Origin: Spirogloea muscicola
Taxonomy: Eukaryota > Streptophyta > Zygnematophyceae > Spirogloeales > Spirogloeaceae
Assembly (NCBI GenBank): GCA_009602725.1
Contig: WELB01000006.1
Span: 916,632-980,631 of the forward strand
DNA length: 64,000 nucleotides
Direction of reading: 5' to 3'
A program made the position numbers and the translations under genes. Below the pieces are notes generated by a model. It was not told the origin of the DNA and searched no databases. It was given only the letters and a program-made list of their open reading frames with translations. Numbering within the stretch: the first letter of the stretch is position 1; the number at the start of each line of letters is the position of its first letter. Shown here piece after piece: positions 1-12,634 of the stretch.

Positions 1-2
1 TG

Positions 3-117
3 CCGCCAGCCGCGGGCGACGGGCCCGCGGCCTTCGCCGCCGACGGCAGGGCCGCCGCTGGTTCGCCCCCCCCGCCGCGGGGCCACCGCTGCGATGACCG
101 CCTGGAGGACGTGATCC
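3..117 (+). CDS. Candidate 5' coding exon (possibly RecG N-terminus)
   Basis: One reading frame is open from the window edge to a good splice donor (ATCCAG|GTGCGG, after base 117). It is rich in Ala, Pro and Gly and ends in DDRLEDVIQ. Such composition is usual for organelle transit peptides in green algae. It lies upstream of the RecG exons on the same strand, so it may be that gene's first exon, but no protein similarity ties them together. It could equally be the end of an upstream gene. Confidence 0.25.
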
Positions 118-1856
118 AGGTGCGGGCTGCCCGGCATCGCTGGACGAGCTGAAACGCTTGCTTTTGTCGAACGCTCTCGGACGCCGCGGGAAGCCATAAC
201 TTTCTGGTCCTCCGGCCTCCGAGGAGCGCGCTTCTGATGCTTCGTGGCCGCCGGCAGGCGCTCTTCGAGGGGAGCTGGGGGCAGCACCTGCCGGAGCCGT
301 GGCGCCTCTTCGTGGCATGCATGCGAGCGCGACCAGGGTACGTGCATGCTGCTCAGAATCAGGCCAAAGGAGCTGTTCCACTTATGCATGACGCCATTGG
401 ATCAGATCGTGCTTTGGCATGTGACGAAATCATATCCTTGTCCATTCTTGCTCTTCGGGTCCCTCCCGTGTTGCCTAGTGTCGCCTTTGGTCACAGGATA
501 ACGACGACTGGCCGTGCCGCTGAAGCCTCCTAGTCATCCTGTCACAGCAGGACGCTACCTGTATAGTGCAGCCTATGTGCCGGACTCTTAAGCGGCTCAC
601 TGAAGTAGCTCGTCTGGTTTGCATCATTTCAGGGACGAGCCAACCGAGCCTTTCAAGTATCTGCAAAAGGCGCCACCTGCAGTTGCTCAGCCAAACTCTG
701 GAATTTAGATCCTCAGTGCAGTTGGAAAACGCACATGAGAACGGCAGCTTGTGAGCTTGTATTGGAGGGACCTGCAGCAAGGCAGCAGTGCCCTTGCAGC
801 AAGCCCAGCAGCTGAGATGTGGGGCGTAGTACTGGAACTGGAGTATGATCATCATCTGCAGGGTTTGGCGGCTTCCACTTGCTTGCTGGAGGTCTCCCGT
901 CCTCTGTAGGAGGCTGATACCTACATGGCCACAAGCAGTGCGTTGTTGGTATCAACGTGCAGCAAACGGCTGCTATGAGTACCTTGGCTCACTGTTTCCT
1001 TCCTTGAAGATGGACGATGGTAGTTGTCTTGCAAGGGCTGGACCTTCTTCTTCATTTCTCGTTGCTACCAAGTTCGCCAGCACTCCGCATGTGTGGTCAC
1101 GTTTCAAAGACAGGAGATGTGGTTTAGCCACGTCTATTGCACATCATGCAGCTTGGTCAATTGTGAGGGAATCCTCGTTTCCGATTTCTCTGAACATGCA
1201 CTGTTGGCCGCATGAATGGAGACACTTCAGCTCACTGCCAACTGCTGTTCTTCACCGTCTCAATGGTGTGGACAGCACTTGCATCATAAGTTCCTTGCAT
1301 TGAAGAACGCCCTTAGCTGCCAGCTTGGTTGCAATGACAATCCGGTGAAGCTTGTTGGAGCTATAGGAGCAGTTACTGTGCTGCATCTTCTACATATCTG
1401 TGGCGTGGCTCTGGCTTTTGCTGCCTTTACTCACCTTTACATGATCATCATCCCTGCTAGATAGGAGAACTTGAACATTGACATTTGACACCTTTATGCC
1501 CGGGCTTCGTGGCAGGCATATGCCAGGACGGAGCCATGGCCACAAGGGAGCATTGTCTCTCTGTGCCAGACAACCCAGAGTTTGGCTCCGGGGATGAGCT
1601 TATCCCGCTGGTCAGTCTAGATGTCAGATTTGATGGCATTGACAGCATTTCCAGAGAACCTATGCATAACTTACTCTGCTCAATTGCTAGCTAGGTAGTT
1701 TCAGTACAGCAATATACCTATACAGGGATACAGTCTTAGCTTCATATCTGGACAGTGCACAGCATAAATCGAGATACTGCATGATCATTGTAGCTAGGAC
1801 ATTGCATAGCTGCATAGCAAGAAGATCTGGCGCGTCTAAGAAAGCTAAGCAGGAAG
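118..1856. other. Intron or upstream region, no gene resolved
   Basis: Only short frames are present on both strands and none resembles a known protein. A stretch near 215-340 on the plus strand (reading LFEGSWGQHLPEPW) is open and ends near a GGTACGTG donor-like site, so a further RecG exon is possible. The remainder looks like intron sequence. Confidence 0.3.
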
Positions 1857-4800
1857 TATGATGACAGTCCGCACTCACATTGCAAAGGGGCTCTGCATTT
1901 TCTGCCATCATGTCAAGCTTGAAGTCAGTGAGGAAAGACTCATGCAAGCAATCCTGTACGAGGCTCAGGAGGGTTTCACCAACGTACAGGGCCGCTATGT
2001 GCGGTAGGTTCTTGTTTTGAAGGATATCATAGCTTCCTGCTTGTCCTGCCTCGCATGCGTGTGTGTCCTGCAAGGTGCATGCCTTTGTCTGCAGTACCTT
2101 GCCCAACATGTCTCTTACTGCTGTATGGCAGGTTCAGTGATTTCTTGCATGAACAGTTGAAATCAAGGGATTGGCAAACGCAATCGTTAGGTATTCTGGA
2201 GGTGGCAAGACGGAGAGCTGCTTGTTACGCAGCTCTTGTGCCGGCAGACAGGAGTGCTCTCCTGAATTTGGTGAGGTTCTCGAGTCCTTGTGTTGCAGTG
2301 ACTTATTGTCCTGCATGATCTGTTGTCTCTTTCTCGCACTCTTACACTCCTACGTCCACTGATGTGGCTGGTGCCTTGTGACTGTGGTCTCAGAAACCTG
2401 AACGCACTTTGCTTTTCCAGGATACTGATCGCTTCTTATTGTCCTCCTGATCAAACCAGATAGTCACAGACATCCTTCACTTCAAAAGTCTCAAGGAAGC
2501 TCAGGAGCACTATGCTGCTGCGGTAGCAGCTGAGGATTCTAATAACACTGGCGATGGTAAACAGAGGCAGATTGTGAGTAGCTCGGAGCTACCAGCTGCT
2601 CAGTTGAATGGTCCGCATAAAGGTACTGGAGAGGAAGCAAGAATCAGTATGACAAGTGTGCATGCTGAAGCTGGCGCCATGACTGCTATTGGAGCGTTAC
2701 GAAAGAATGTGACAGCTCGACTACGTGAGAAGGAAACTGTTGCAAACCATAATGTTCGAAGCCTACCAGGCATCAATGCGGAGGCAGTTGCTGTAAATGA
2801 TGGAACAGACCCCAGGCCCCCGAGCGATCTAGGGAGGGATGATGCAGACGTGTACCTGTCTGATCCAACTGTCAAAAAGTCACAGCTGCTATCACTTCTA
2901 GCAGATTGTCACCCGGCAATACAGTATGGAGCAAGCGAGAGGATAGACCTACCTGGTCATGACGTCCTGGCCAGCACATTGCCAAGCGATGGCTTTGAGC
3001 ATGTGGCACTCTTGGCAAAAGAGACAAGAAAAGGCGTGAAGCAAATAGCTGATAGCAGACCAGCAGAGATTGCTGTAAGTGGCGCGGAAAGGAGGGGGCA
3101 AGATGGGCTCGACAAGGCACATAATCGTGACATTGTTATGGACTACAAATCAGCCAAGGGAGGTCAACATGCTACATCAAAGGATGAGCCCCTCAAGCTT
3201 ACTTCACAACTTGGTGTTGTGACCAACTTGGACATGAGCTTGTCAGCTATTTCAGGGTTGACAAAAGTACAGCTTCAGCAATTGCATCGTGAGAAGTTCT
3301 TCACAGTAAGTTACTCTCTGCTGCTTATGATCAAAAGACCACGTCAGGCTCAGATTCCTTGGAATGACTGCTTGCCGGCATCAGGTGCAATTCTCATGCA
3401 CAAGATTGGCATTGCAGGTTCGCCAACTCTTGCAGCACTACCCACGCACTTATGTGGACTACCAAAAGTCTGCAGGGCAAATACAGGAGGGCCAGCATGT
3501 TGTTCTTGAGGGGACTATTATCTCATCCAGGCCAGTTGTTCATCTTTGTCATCTCTATTGTGTTACAGTTAGTAAGTTACTGCCAAGATGTGCCTCAATC
3601 CAGAGTTTGGCGTCACAGTCGCTCAGTTTTTCCAGCATGTGTTGGTCATCTATGCGCCGAAGATCTAGACCCTGTGTTGTTCGGTCTTGATAGTCATGGA
3701 CGTGAAAGCCTTCTGCCAAAGATGGGGTCATCTGTCCACAATCCATTGCACCACTCATTCCTGGTCATCCATGCCCCGAAGATCTAGACCCTATGTTGTC
3801 CGGTCTTGTTAGTCATGGACATGAAAGCCTTCTGACAAAGGTGGGGTCATCTGTCCACAATCCATTGCACCACTCATTCCTGGTCATCCTTTTCATTTCA
3901 GGGGTCGATCCTTGAAGGCTGGGTTCAATGTGATTGACATTGTAATGAAACTCAACAATGACGAGGTTGAAGAAGTGGCTGCTGGGGACATATTGTATCG
4001 CACCTCTAATAGTGAAGCGGCAGAAAGATCATCAGATGAGCCTGCGCCAGGGCATGAGCCTGTTTATGACCCTTCAGAGGTGCAGCATACGCCTGCTGCT
4101 CAATCGGAACCTGCCTTCATCCATCTCAAACGATTCTTGAGAGGGAGGAAGTTCTCGTCGGCAGGCTGTCTTAATAAGATAGCAGCCCAGTACCCTGTGG
4201 GAAGTGGGGCTTCAGTAACTGGGAAGGTATGCATACGTGTTCCCTCTTTTCTTTGTCCATCTTACTGTAAACTGCCGACCAAGCTCGTGCAAGAGGTGTG
4301 CAGCCTTGTTATTTTGAACTTCATATCAGTATTTTCTGCGTCGCATAAAAGAGAAATCCGCGAATGTAAAACATGTCATAGTGGTAAATTTGTGAAATGA
4401 GTACTGATTGAGAAGCTATGCTCCAGGTGAAGGCTCTGGAGAAGAAGAACCACTTTGCAATCCAAGACTACACACTGACGCTCATGGATGGCAGTCACAG
4501 GACATCATTGCATGGTGATCAAGATCATCTTCTTCACAAGATACCCAGGCCATCACCAGTGTACCCTGCCAAGGGAATGTTGCAGCCCAAAGTGCTTGGC
4601 AACTTCATTGCAAGGTGCTTTTCCTTTTGAACACCAGTTGTAGCAGTGATGCTCTACATCTGACTGCCACCTGAAAGGGAGGGTGGTATATTTACCTGAT
4701 TAAGCAGTCTTATGCTTGAATATATCATCCGACTGCCTGATACGCAGGTGTACTGTATCTCTGGTGCATTACATCCAAACCTGTGAGGCAGATATGCAGG

Positions 4801-7800
4801 GAGAGTAAAATAGAATTGAGCATTAGGACAAGCAGGGGAGGGAAGTCAATACTGTCAATAACGAATTGCTCACATGTTGTGTGCTTTTGCCCTACTCAAT
4901 TAGGTTTCTAAGACTGCTGCCGGAGTCCATTGATCCTCTGCCGCTGGACCTCTGTGAGACATACGATCTCATGGGATTGCAGCAGGTCAGATTGTGTGTA
5001 GCTACTTGTTGCCATGGTACAACGAGCTTGGAGCCCGTTGCAACAAGAACTGAAGATCTGCAGCCTTCAGAAGCAACACTCTTAGCTAACAGTACCACCT
5101 CGGATTGACTGGTCCTGAATTGGACATGGACTTACGTGCTCTCACTTTACTCACTACCCCGTATGCAGGCATATCATGCTATCCATGCACCACAATGTGC
5201 AGCTGATGCAGTGAAAGCACGTTCACGTCTTGTCTTTGACGAATTCTTCTATCATCAGGTATGAGACCTGACTGTTGCTCAACATTATCCAGCTATGGTG
5301 GTATCTTACAGACAGTATGTTACGTATACAAGCTACTGCGAATCTGAGAACAAGCATAACCCGAGGGTGAATTTAAAGGTGCACTGCGATGAAGAATGCA
5401 CTGGAATCTGCTATTGCTGATCGAGCAGTCTTTAAGAATCTGTGAAGACAATCAGCATATGGGGGGAAAGAGAGACCTTTTTCTTAATAGGATAAACACT
5501 GCATATTGGCGCATGCTTACTGTCCACTTGCGTTTGCTGAGCGGGAAAAAGCTAGCGTTGCTCGTTGGTCGACAACGGACTGAGGATGCCTATGCGTCAA
5601 CAAAGGGACTGGATGCAACTATTGGAGCTATGAAGGGCAGGCTGCCAGAAGAAGGGTGGTCGGGGCTTCCATTAAAGCTCCTTGATGAGCTGCCCTTCCA
5701 CTTGACAGCATCGCAAATGATTGCAGCGGAGGAGATACTGTGGGACCTAAGGAGGCCTATGCCAATGAGCAGATTGTTGCAAGTGCGTACACGTGACTGG
5801 CCACTAGCTTGTGCTGGGTTTGCTTCATAGTCACCTGTGCGGACATGTGTAGAAGGAAGGTTCCATGTCTTATGCTTGCTTCTCCAAGTTGTTTCTTTTG
5901 AATACGACTTTGAATAATTGCATGCCTCATGTTGACATCTTCTATGCAGGGCGATGTTGGTTGTGGGAAGACAATAATTGCAATGCTGGCACTTTTGGAG
6001 ATAGTCTCATTGGGCTATCAGGTCACTTCTGCTGGTGCTGCAATAGCATTGTCACGTGGAGTACTTTGACTAGATCTTGCTTCTGCGTGTGCATTGCGTA
6101 CAACACTGACATCAACACATAGTCCTCCTGTCTCTACCCTGTCAATGAGAGAGTGTCGTTGATAACAAATTTCGACTTTCTTATCAACACCGGCTCACGA
6201 ATTTGTATGTCTTGCGTGTCATACAAGGCAAGCTGACTTGTCCTCACTGTTGCAGGGTGCCATGATGGCTCCCACCGAGTTCCTAGCTCAGCAGCACCAT
6301 GCTCGATTCTCACATTGGCTTCAGCTTATTGATGAACAAGCAAGGCCCTCACTGGCGCTTCTCACAGGGTCAACAGCTGTCAAAAAGGCTAGGGCAATCC
6401 GCGAGGTATGTTTGCTTTTACTGCAGGTTGTTTTCTTTACCTGAAGGGCTACTTCACACATGCTCATTGCCCTGAAAGACTAACTAACTTTGTCCCTCAA
6501 CAGAAGTTTTTGCAAATTTGTACCGGCTGATGTTTATGATGAGCATGTGTCTTGACAGGCTGTAGGACATGGAGAGGTGAAGGTGATAATAGGCACACAC
6601 AGCCTTCTCTCAGAAGGAGTGCATTTTGCGAAACTGGGCCTTGCTGTCATTGATGAACAACACAGATTTGGGGTCCAGCAGCGAGCGCTCCTGCACAGCA
6701 AAGTATGCAACATCCTTCAGAGGATGTTGCATCCGGCGTCGTATACTCTTGTCGTTGTAGTCCACAGTAGGCCATTCCTTGACGGTAGCATCTGACCATT
6801 CTGACTTGTAATAGCGACATTTGTCCTTTTGACACTTGATAGCAACAAATGGGGCTAGAGGTCAGGTACTAGGTCAGGTATAGCTTTCCTTTATCGGCTT
6901 ACACTGCAAAAGAGCAGCCACAGTGTGTATGTTTCGTGCAGCTCACTTACTTTTGCAGGCGGCATGCTACCAGGGCAGCTGCTTGCCTCAAACTTCAGAT
7001 GAGGTTGCCGCTCCTGGAGCTCTGCTCCACAATCCTCATGTCCTTGCCATGTCAGCCACACCAATTCCTAGGACACTTGCACTGGCTCTTCATGGAGATA
7101 TGGCCATCAGCCAGGTTAGTGAATCTGGCTGGCTAATTGATGAGTATGCGTGGGCACTTTGAGCAGTTGCTTCCCATCCTCAGAGTACCATAACATGTCA
7201 AGATGACTTGACCACACTGCTGCTGAGTGATTGGTACATATCAACTTGTCGTATGTGGAAGAAGTTTTGATACTGTGTGCACTTCGTTAGAGCCCCATAG
7301 TTGTTGTGCCTTATACAGCAATATCATTGGACTACTTGTCAACAGATATCTGAGCTGCCGCCAGGCAGACCACCTATCACCACACGTGCATTGCTGGATA
7401 CTGCTCGTGGGCGACTGGGGGCATACCAGGTTGGAATCATCAATGCTATCCGTTTAACGAAGACAGATGTTTTGCACCGTCTTCTTCTATGGATCTGTTG
7501 TCAAGACCGGCAAGCACAGCACTTTGTGGATGAGCCGTCTGCTCTCTACAGTAATCATATGTCTTACATGGGTTGCGGTCAGCCTGGGGCATGTTTCTGG
7601 TTGACTCTGCTGGTCCTCATTAATTGGGCTTGCTTGTGCAGATATTGCGCAAGGAGGTACTCTCTGGAGGTCGTGCTTTTGTGGTCTTTCCCATGATCAA
7701 CGAGTCTCTGGAGTTTCCAGAAGTACGGGCAGCTAGAGCTGAATTTGAGAATCTCAATGTTGATCAGAACTTCCTTGGGGGTCTGAGGTGCCAACTTGTT

Positions 7801-8939
7801 CATGGGCAAATGCTTCCCTCTGAGAAGGCTTTAGCTATGGCCAACTTCAAAGAAGGCAAAATTCAGGTCAGAAGCTTCACATAGATCGCTGGTACATGAT
7901 GAATCACTTCGCTCAAGTCACTGTACTATATGGATAAACAATCTCAGAAGCAGCAGCTTATCGCCTCCGTGACAATCACATTTCTGGCTTGCAGGTACTT
8001 CTTGCAACCACAGTCATAGAAGTGGGCATTGACGTGCCTGAGGCAACAGTCATGTTAGTAGAACACGCGGAACGATATGGATTGGCCCAGTTGCATCAGC
8101 TTCGTGGTCGAGTTGGAAGAGGAGCCAGAAAGTCAATGTGTCTCCTTCTTGGTTCGACCAGCTCTTCTATGACCCGACTCCACCTTCTTGAGCAGTCTCA
8201 GGTGAAGCAATGAGCCGTAGGAAATTCTTTGTGATTACTCTTAGGCTTGGTTCACCATGAAAATGTAAGATGCTGCCGCGATCAGCAACAACTTCACTGC
8301 TTCCACGCGGTGGATGTCAAAGATTGGGCCATAATCAGTGTGAGGAGATTGATCTGATTAAGACCTGCAGGAAAGCTATGCAGCATCTGGCAAATATAGT
8401 GGCAACTCAATGAGTTCCACTGTTTTGTCATGGCAAACTTACTATCAGGATGGCTTCTTCCTTGCTGAGATGGACTTGCGAATGAGGGGTCCTGGGGATG
8501 TTCTTGGGAAGAGGCAGTCTGGGCACTTGCCTGAATTTTCTCTTGCGAGGTTGGATGAGGATGGCGACATCTTGATCAAGGCCAGGCGGGCTGCTGAGGT
8601 AATGATATTCGGTCCCTGGTCCTTGCATGGGTCAGCTCACATACTTAGTCTACGGGTTTGTTTACGGGATGAGAATCACTTGTCCTTTGCGAAGGAGAGG
8701 AGAGCGCTACCCAATAATACAGTCTAAAAGGCTCTGAAGACCACCAGCCAAGTCTCATGTTTATCTGACTGGACACCACTTCTGACCTATCTGGAGTGGC
8801 GCATCTTCATCAATTTTCTGATGATTTTGAGACTTGTATCTCTCAGGATATAGCCAAGGCCCATAGAGGACTTCATGGCTTACCTTTGCTGCAGGAGGAG
8901 CTAAGAGTGCGACATTCTCCTATCGCTTTTGGGCAGTAG
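1857..8939 (+). CDS. recG: RecG-type ATP-dependent DNA helicase (organellar)
   Basis: RecG is a branch-migrating superfamily 2 helicase that remodels stalled forks and Holliday junctions; plant homologues act in mitochondria and plastids. Clear exons run from 2460. The wedge/OB region begins with ISGLTK and the HYPRTY motif near 3430, and continues with HLKRFLRG (4126) and PVYPAKGM (4557). Helicase motifs follow: Walker A GDVGCGKT (5950), [11 protein letters not shown] (6270), DEQHRFG (6649), [12 protein letters not shown] (7050), [13 protein letters not shown] (8009), QLRGRVGRG (8097), then [19 protein letters not shown] (8481). Later exons are 5950-6021, 6256-6404, 6559-6702, 6959-7113, 7346-7429, 7642-7866, 7995-8201, 8449-8598 and 8846-8939, with matching phases. 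Exons at about 1857-2006 and 2132-2271 join in phase but are less certain, and the true start is not visible. The intron at 3531-3901 seems to use a GC donor. Confidence 0.93.
3643..3889 (+). repeat. 119-bp tandem duplication inside a RecG intron
   Basis: Two head-to-tail units of 119 bp (3643-3761 and 3762-3880) begin TGGTCATC and differ at roughly nine positions. A third unit starts at 3881 (TGGTCATCC) and is cut off by the intron's acceptor region. All lie within the intron ending at 3901. Confidence 0.9.
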
Positions 8940-10224
8940 ATGCAGGTGAGATCACATTGATTGGTGCAAGTGTGAAGTAGGCCCTTCCTATTTAATCTGC
9001 TTGTAGTACGAGTATAGGTCTGCTTTCTTGCTAAGATCTGCACAACTATTTGTAATCTGAGTTGGATCATGCATGGCAGTGAAGACATAGCTGTGGCAGG
9101 AGCATGCTCGGATTCAACATGAATGCTGCAGATTTTCTGGCCGTAGATACAGGTAATCAGGGTCTGGGGACCAAGAGGCTGACTCTTATCTGAGCAAAAT
9201 GAATTGATATGAAGGGTCAGGAACTTTCAGAGTCTGCCCTGGAAGCAATCAAATGAGATGCATCAGGTGTCATTTTGTGCTGCTTGACATACGTGGACAG
9301 GAAGCGTTTGCTGTTGCTGCTTGAAGCTCAGAGACATGTGTTATGGTGGAAGAGTTTTCAAAATTAATCTTACTGCTCCTTAGTAGCCCCTTGTTGCAGG
9401 AAGTATCACATAAAACCCACCTGTTCCACAGAGGCCCTGAAAGCTTAACAAACATTGTAATCGTCACCCTCTTTAGACTTCATCAATGTCAGAATAAGTG
9501 AAACTGCCGCCTTTCAGGCATGTGCGGTAGTCGCTGGGCAAGCGCAGGCAGCTTGCTGTAGTTGCACCTTACATGCCGTGGAGGTCCAGTGACCACCATT
9601 TTGCTGACCGGTGGTGTATCTTATGCCTGTTGGCTGTACGAGAACAGTCAGCCCTTTCACATTTCTACCTTTCGTGTCAGAATGCTTGGTCAGCTCATTG
9701 GCCAGCTCATCTGGAATAAAGGCCTTAGGTCATGAACTCTATGACAACCCATTTTTGACATCGTGTATTGATGGACATTGTTTCCTCAGAGGAGAAAAGA
9801 TGTTCTTCTCGAGAATTGAATACCTGAATGATGTACTTGTACATTGGCAAATTAAGCGCAGTGTACAGCTGGGGCTACGACAACAAATGATGCATATTGG
9901 TTGAAGTGCAGTGGTAAACTTGCCCAGATTGCCACCTTTCTGTAAGGCGCTGCATTGCACGCCACTGAAGCAGAGGTCTTCAGCAATTCCTCTTTACCAG
10001 CAGACACGGCAAGCTAGCATTGTACTTATCATTCTCTATTCTGCTGAAAGTATCTTGTCCTTCAGGCGAACTATCATGCCAGTCTGCCGTGCTTTCAGAC
10101 GGAAAGGCCCAGCAGTATACAGCAGGCCTCAGTGTAGGATTTGCCGCTGAGATAGGTTATCTTGACCAAGTTTGTGTAGTAAGCAACTGGGTCCCCTGAG
10201 AAGTCCGCAAGGGTGGCAGTCGGG
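8940..10224. other. Intergenic and 3' flanking DNA
   Basis: This holds the 3' flank of RecG and of the convergent cysteine-rich gene. A TGTAA, the green-algal polyadenylation signal, occurs near 9050. The frames here are short and unrecognisable. In the minus frame just past the stop of the cysteine-rich gene (10095-10220) there is a peptide-like stretch (DFSGDPVAYYTNLVK) that could be an alternative C-terminus of that gene. Confidence 0.4.
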
Positions 10225-10903
10225 TCAGAAAGCCCCGTCGCTGTTGCATCTGCACGGGACAGTGAGCCGGATGGCGCAGTTCCTGATGCATAAGCAGTAC
10301 GGGTAGTTGTTGTTCCAGTCCACCGAGGAGCAGAAGCAGTACGTGCCGGTGCCGCCCCCATATCCCTTCCCGCAGTCTGTGTAAGCTGGGCACGTCGAGG
10401 CGCCGCTGTATGGGCACGTTCCACCTGCACAGGCGCACATGCAAGAAACTGACATGTCAGGCAAGCTGTGCGCTCGCTCAACAACCAGCATTAGCGTCTG
10501 GAAGCTCGATGTCAGTAGACAGCAGCTGATCTCTGAAGGCTCCAGCTGGAATGTCTGGCGTGGGCAGCCCCAACGGCCGTCGGCGAGCCGAGCGGAGGCG
10601 ATGCAGGGCCGCTTGCAGTGCGTGTGAAGGTGCTCCAGGGCATGGCCACACGCCAGTCAGACGGACAGGGCACCATGGATCAACGACGACAATCCACTTA
10701 CCGAGCGACACCGAGTGATCTGTGGTGTTCCAGTTGGCGGGAAGATCTTTGAGAACCGCCTCCGCTTCCACTATGGGCGTTGCAGGAAGAACCGGAGCCG
10801 CGGCCTCGACCATGCTCGCGGCCCGGGCGGCAGCCACGCAGGAGCTCCAGGCCAGGAGCAGCAGGGCGGCAAGGCAGGCAGCCATGGCGCCGGGCGTGGC
10901 CAT
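10225..10903 (-). CDS. Small secreted cysteine-rich protein, unknown function
   Basis: Two exons are inferred: 10903-10702, ending TCG|GTAAGT, and 10424-10225, starting after a GTGCAG acceptor. They join in phase to give about 133 residues. The N-terminus is a classic signal peptide (MATPGAMAACLAALLLLAW, then SSCVAAARA), so secretion is expected. Next comes a linker with an N-glycosylation sequon (NWNTT), then a compact C-terminal domain with about ten cysteines in 66 residues, several as CxC (FC, CLC, CRC). The first in-frame ATG upstream (10948) would add a proline/alanine stretch before the signal peptide, so 10903 is preferred. I do not recognise the family; a cell-wall or extracellular disulfide-rich role is only a guess. 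Confidence 0.65.
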
Positions 10904-11500
10904 CGGAGGCCGGGCCTTGGGCGGCGCTGCGGCGGGCGCGGCGGGCACGGCGGGAGGGGAGGAGGGGAGTAAGGGCCCTCAGCTGCGAGGCTTGAGCTAC
11001 CAGCGAGGGAACTCGATCGGCCCGGGGCCGGGGGCAGAAAGCAGCTCCGCCCGGGTGCTCCTTGCCCTTCCAGCCGCCGATCACATGGGCGGCGAAACGG
11101 CGCGGCGGTTGGGGGCTGAGCAGCAGCTCCCGAGAGAGGAACTGCAGCCGCGGGGTGCCGGGGAGCCAGCTGAAGTGGGCTCTTCCGATAGGGGGCGGGG
11201 GCTACGGATGGCCAGCCCAGAGACACTCATGGAAGCCCAGAGGGCCTGAAGAAGCGTAGAATTCACACAGCTAGGTGAGAGACTACAGCTGGGCGGCGCT
11301 CGAGCTCGAGCTCGAGCTCCGCGGCCGCCATGGCGGAAGGTGGGGATCTCCCCGGAGCCGGGCTGGGCTCCCCGCGCCGATCGGCCGACCAACCCCGGAC
11401 TCGGCGTGCCGCTGGGCGGGGCGGGGGCGCGCAGTCACGGCGTCGCGGGGCCCTCGGTGGGGCGCCACGTGTACACCGCCGGCCCGCCTCCCGGGAGGCC
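10904..11500. other. GC-rich upstream DNA
   Basis: This is the promoter side of the cysteine-rich gene. It is very GC-rich and has long overlapping open frames on both strands that look compositional. A CTCGAG/GAGCTC microsatellite sits near 11299-11320. No gene is supported. Confidence 0.4.
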
Positions 11501-11521
11501 AAGCGGCGGCCCCCCTGGGCC

Positions 11522-11592
11522 GAGAAGAGCGCGCCCATAGAAAAGAGGGGCTGGCAAAGCCAGCCCAAAAAAGAATGGACAATGTACAAAGC
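11522..11592 (-). repeat. Hairpin repeat copy, subfamily B
   Basis: Read on the minus strand it has TTGTCCATTCTTTT, then the hairpin GGGCTGGCTTTGCCAGCCCC, then TATGGGCGCGC. Subfamily B is marked by CTATGGGCGAGC after the stem. Flanking bases on the 5' side (GGCTTTG, GGCTCC) match the copy at 12541. Confidence 0.85.
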
Positions 11593-11859
11593 CAAAGCAA
11601 GAGGAGCCGGAGAAAGGACTACACTACAACATACTGCAGAACACAGAAACGATGCAGAGGAAAGCTCAGTACCCACGAGGGCTGGGCCCCGGCCCGCCAT
11701 AGCTGCGCTCGGGGCAATCAAGCGGCTCGGGTTGTGTGTTCCGTGCTTGTGTCTATGTCCTTTCGGCGCCTTTCATAGCTGTTGGCCAGGCTTGCACGGC
11801 GCGCTGTGTCCCGCAGGCGCGGTGAGCCGGCTGACTTCAACGCCGCTGGCTCATGGGCT

Positions 11860-12169
11860 CAGGTGTATCGTATGCGCTTGTCAGTCTCCCTCCAGCGGTC
11901 CATGGCCCACGCCTTGCATCTGCGTGCTGGCCGTGCTCTCGCTGCGGCCTCCGGCTTTCGTCAGGGGGATAGTTTACCGGCAGCTAGTCTGTCGGATGTG
12001 AGGCTCCTCACTCGTAACTGCTAAGTGGTCCATCCTCCCCCATTCTGCCATAGCCTCTTCAGGCCCCGCAGTCGCTGCTTAGCTCGTAGTTTGCCCCTTC
12101 GAACCTTGTCAATTCTTTTCGGGCTGGCTTCTCACAGCCCTTGCCCCCATTGGGAGAGCCACTTCTTCT
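11860..12169 (+). repeat. Long (310-bp) hairpin repeat, subfamily A
   Basis: This is the extended form: a 5' module of about 230 bp, then the hairpin core CAATTCTTTTCGGGCTGGC...CAGCCC and the tail CCATTGGGAGAGCCACTTCTTC. It is nearly identical over its full length to the inverted copy at 36271-36580. A more diverged copy lies at 29014-29308. Confidence 0.9.
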
Positions 12170-12191
12170 TCTTTCATAGCCCTCGTCCGTC

Positions 12192-12266
12192 CACCTTCGG
12201 ACGTACTCAACATGCTTCGGGCTGGTTTTCCATAGTCCTCGCCCCCTTTGGAGAGCCGCTTTCCGA
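12192..12266 (+). repeat. Diverged hairpin repeat copy, subfamily A
   Basis: It keeps CTTCGGGCTGG, CATAGTCCTCGCCCCC and TTGGAGAGCCGCT in the same order as the neighbouring copy, but the stem has several mismatches. Confidence 0.6.
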
Positions 12267-12540
12267 GGCGCGAGGGTTCTGCGGCCCGTATTTCACAGTA
12301 CGATTCTTGGCATCTATTTCGCACAAGCCTTTTGTGTCAGCCCCCGCATGCAGCTGGGCGCCCACCAGCCGGCAGCTCTCGCCGCGACGCGAGCGGCGCA
12401 GGCCCCGCCCGCACCGCACGCCGCCGCATGGCCATGGCGCGCCCAGGCTTGCCCGCCGCCGGCTGCTCCTGCGCATGGTCGACCACGCTTCCCAGCGCGC
12501 GCCTGCGGCCGGGGCCTTTGCCTTTGCTAGAGTAGTCCTC

Positions 12541-12634
12541 TTTCGGCTCCTCTTTCTTTGGCTCTGGACATTGTCCATTCTTGTTGGGCCGGCTTTGCCA
12601 ACCCCTATGGGCGAGCACTTCCTTTCTTCTTTGC
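12541..12634 (+). repeat. Hairpin repeat copy, subfamily B
   Basis: It reads GGACATTGTCCATTCTTGTTGGGCCGGCTTTGCC and then ACCCCTATGGGCGAGCACTTCC with a TTC-rich end. About 40 bp of 5' flank matches the copy at 11522. Confidence 0.8.

Noticed and set aside
11295-11335. Cluster of CTCGAG, GAGCTC, CCGCGG and GCGGCCGC sites resembling a cloning polylinker
   Set aside because: The flanking sequence is ordinary GC-rich genomic DNA and the order does not match a vector I recognise. A simple (CTCGAG)n microsatellite explains most of it.
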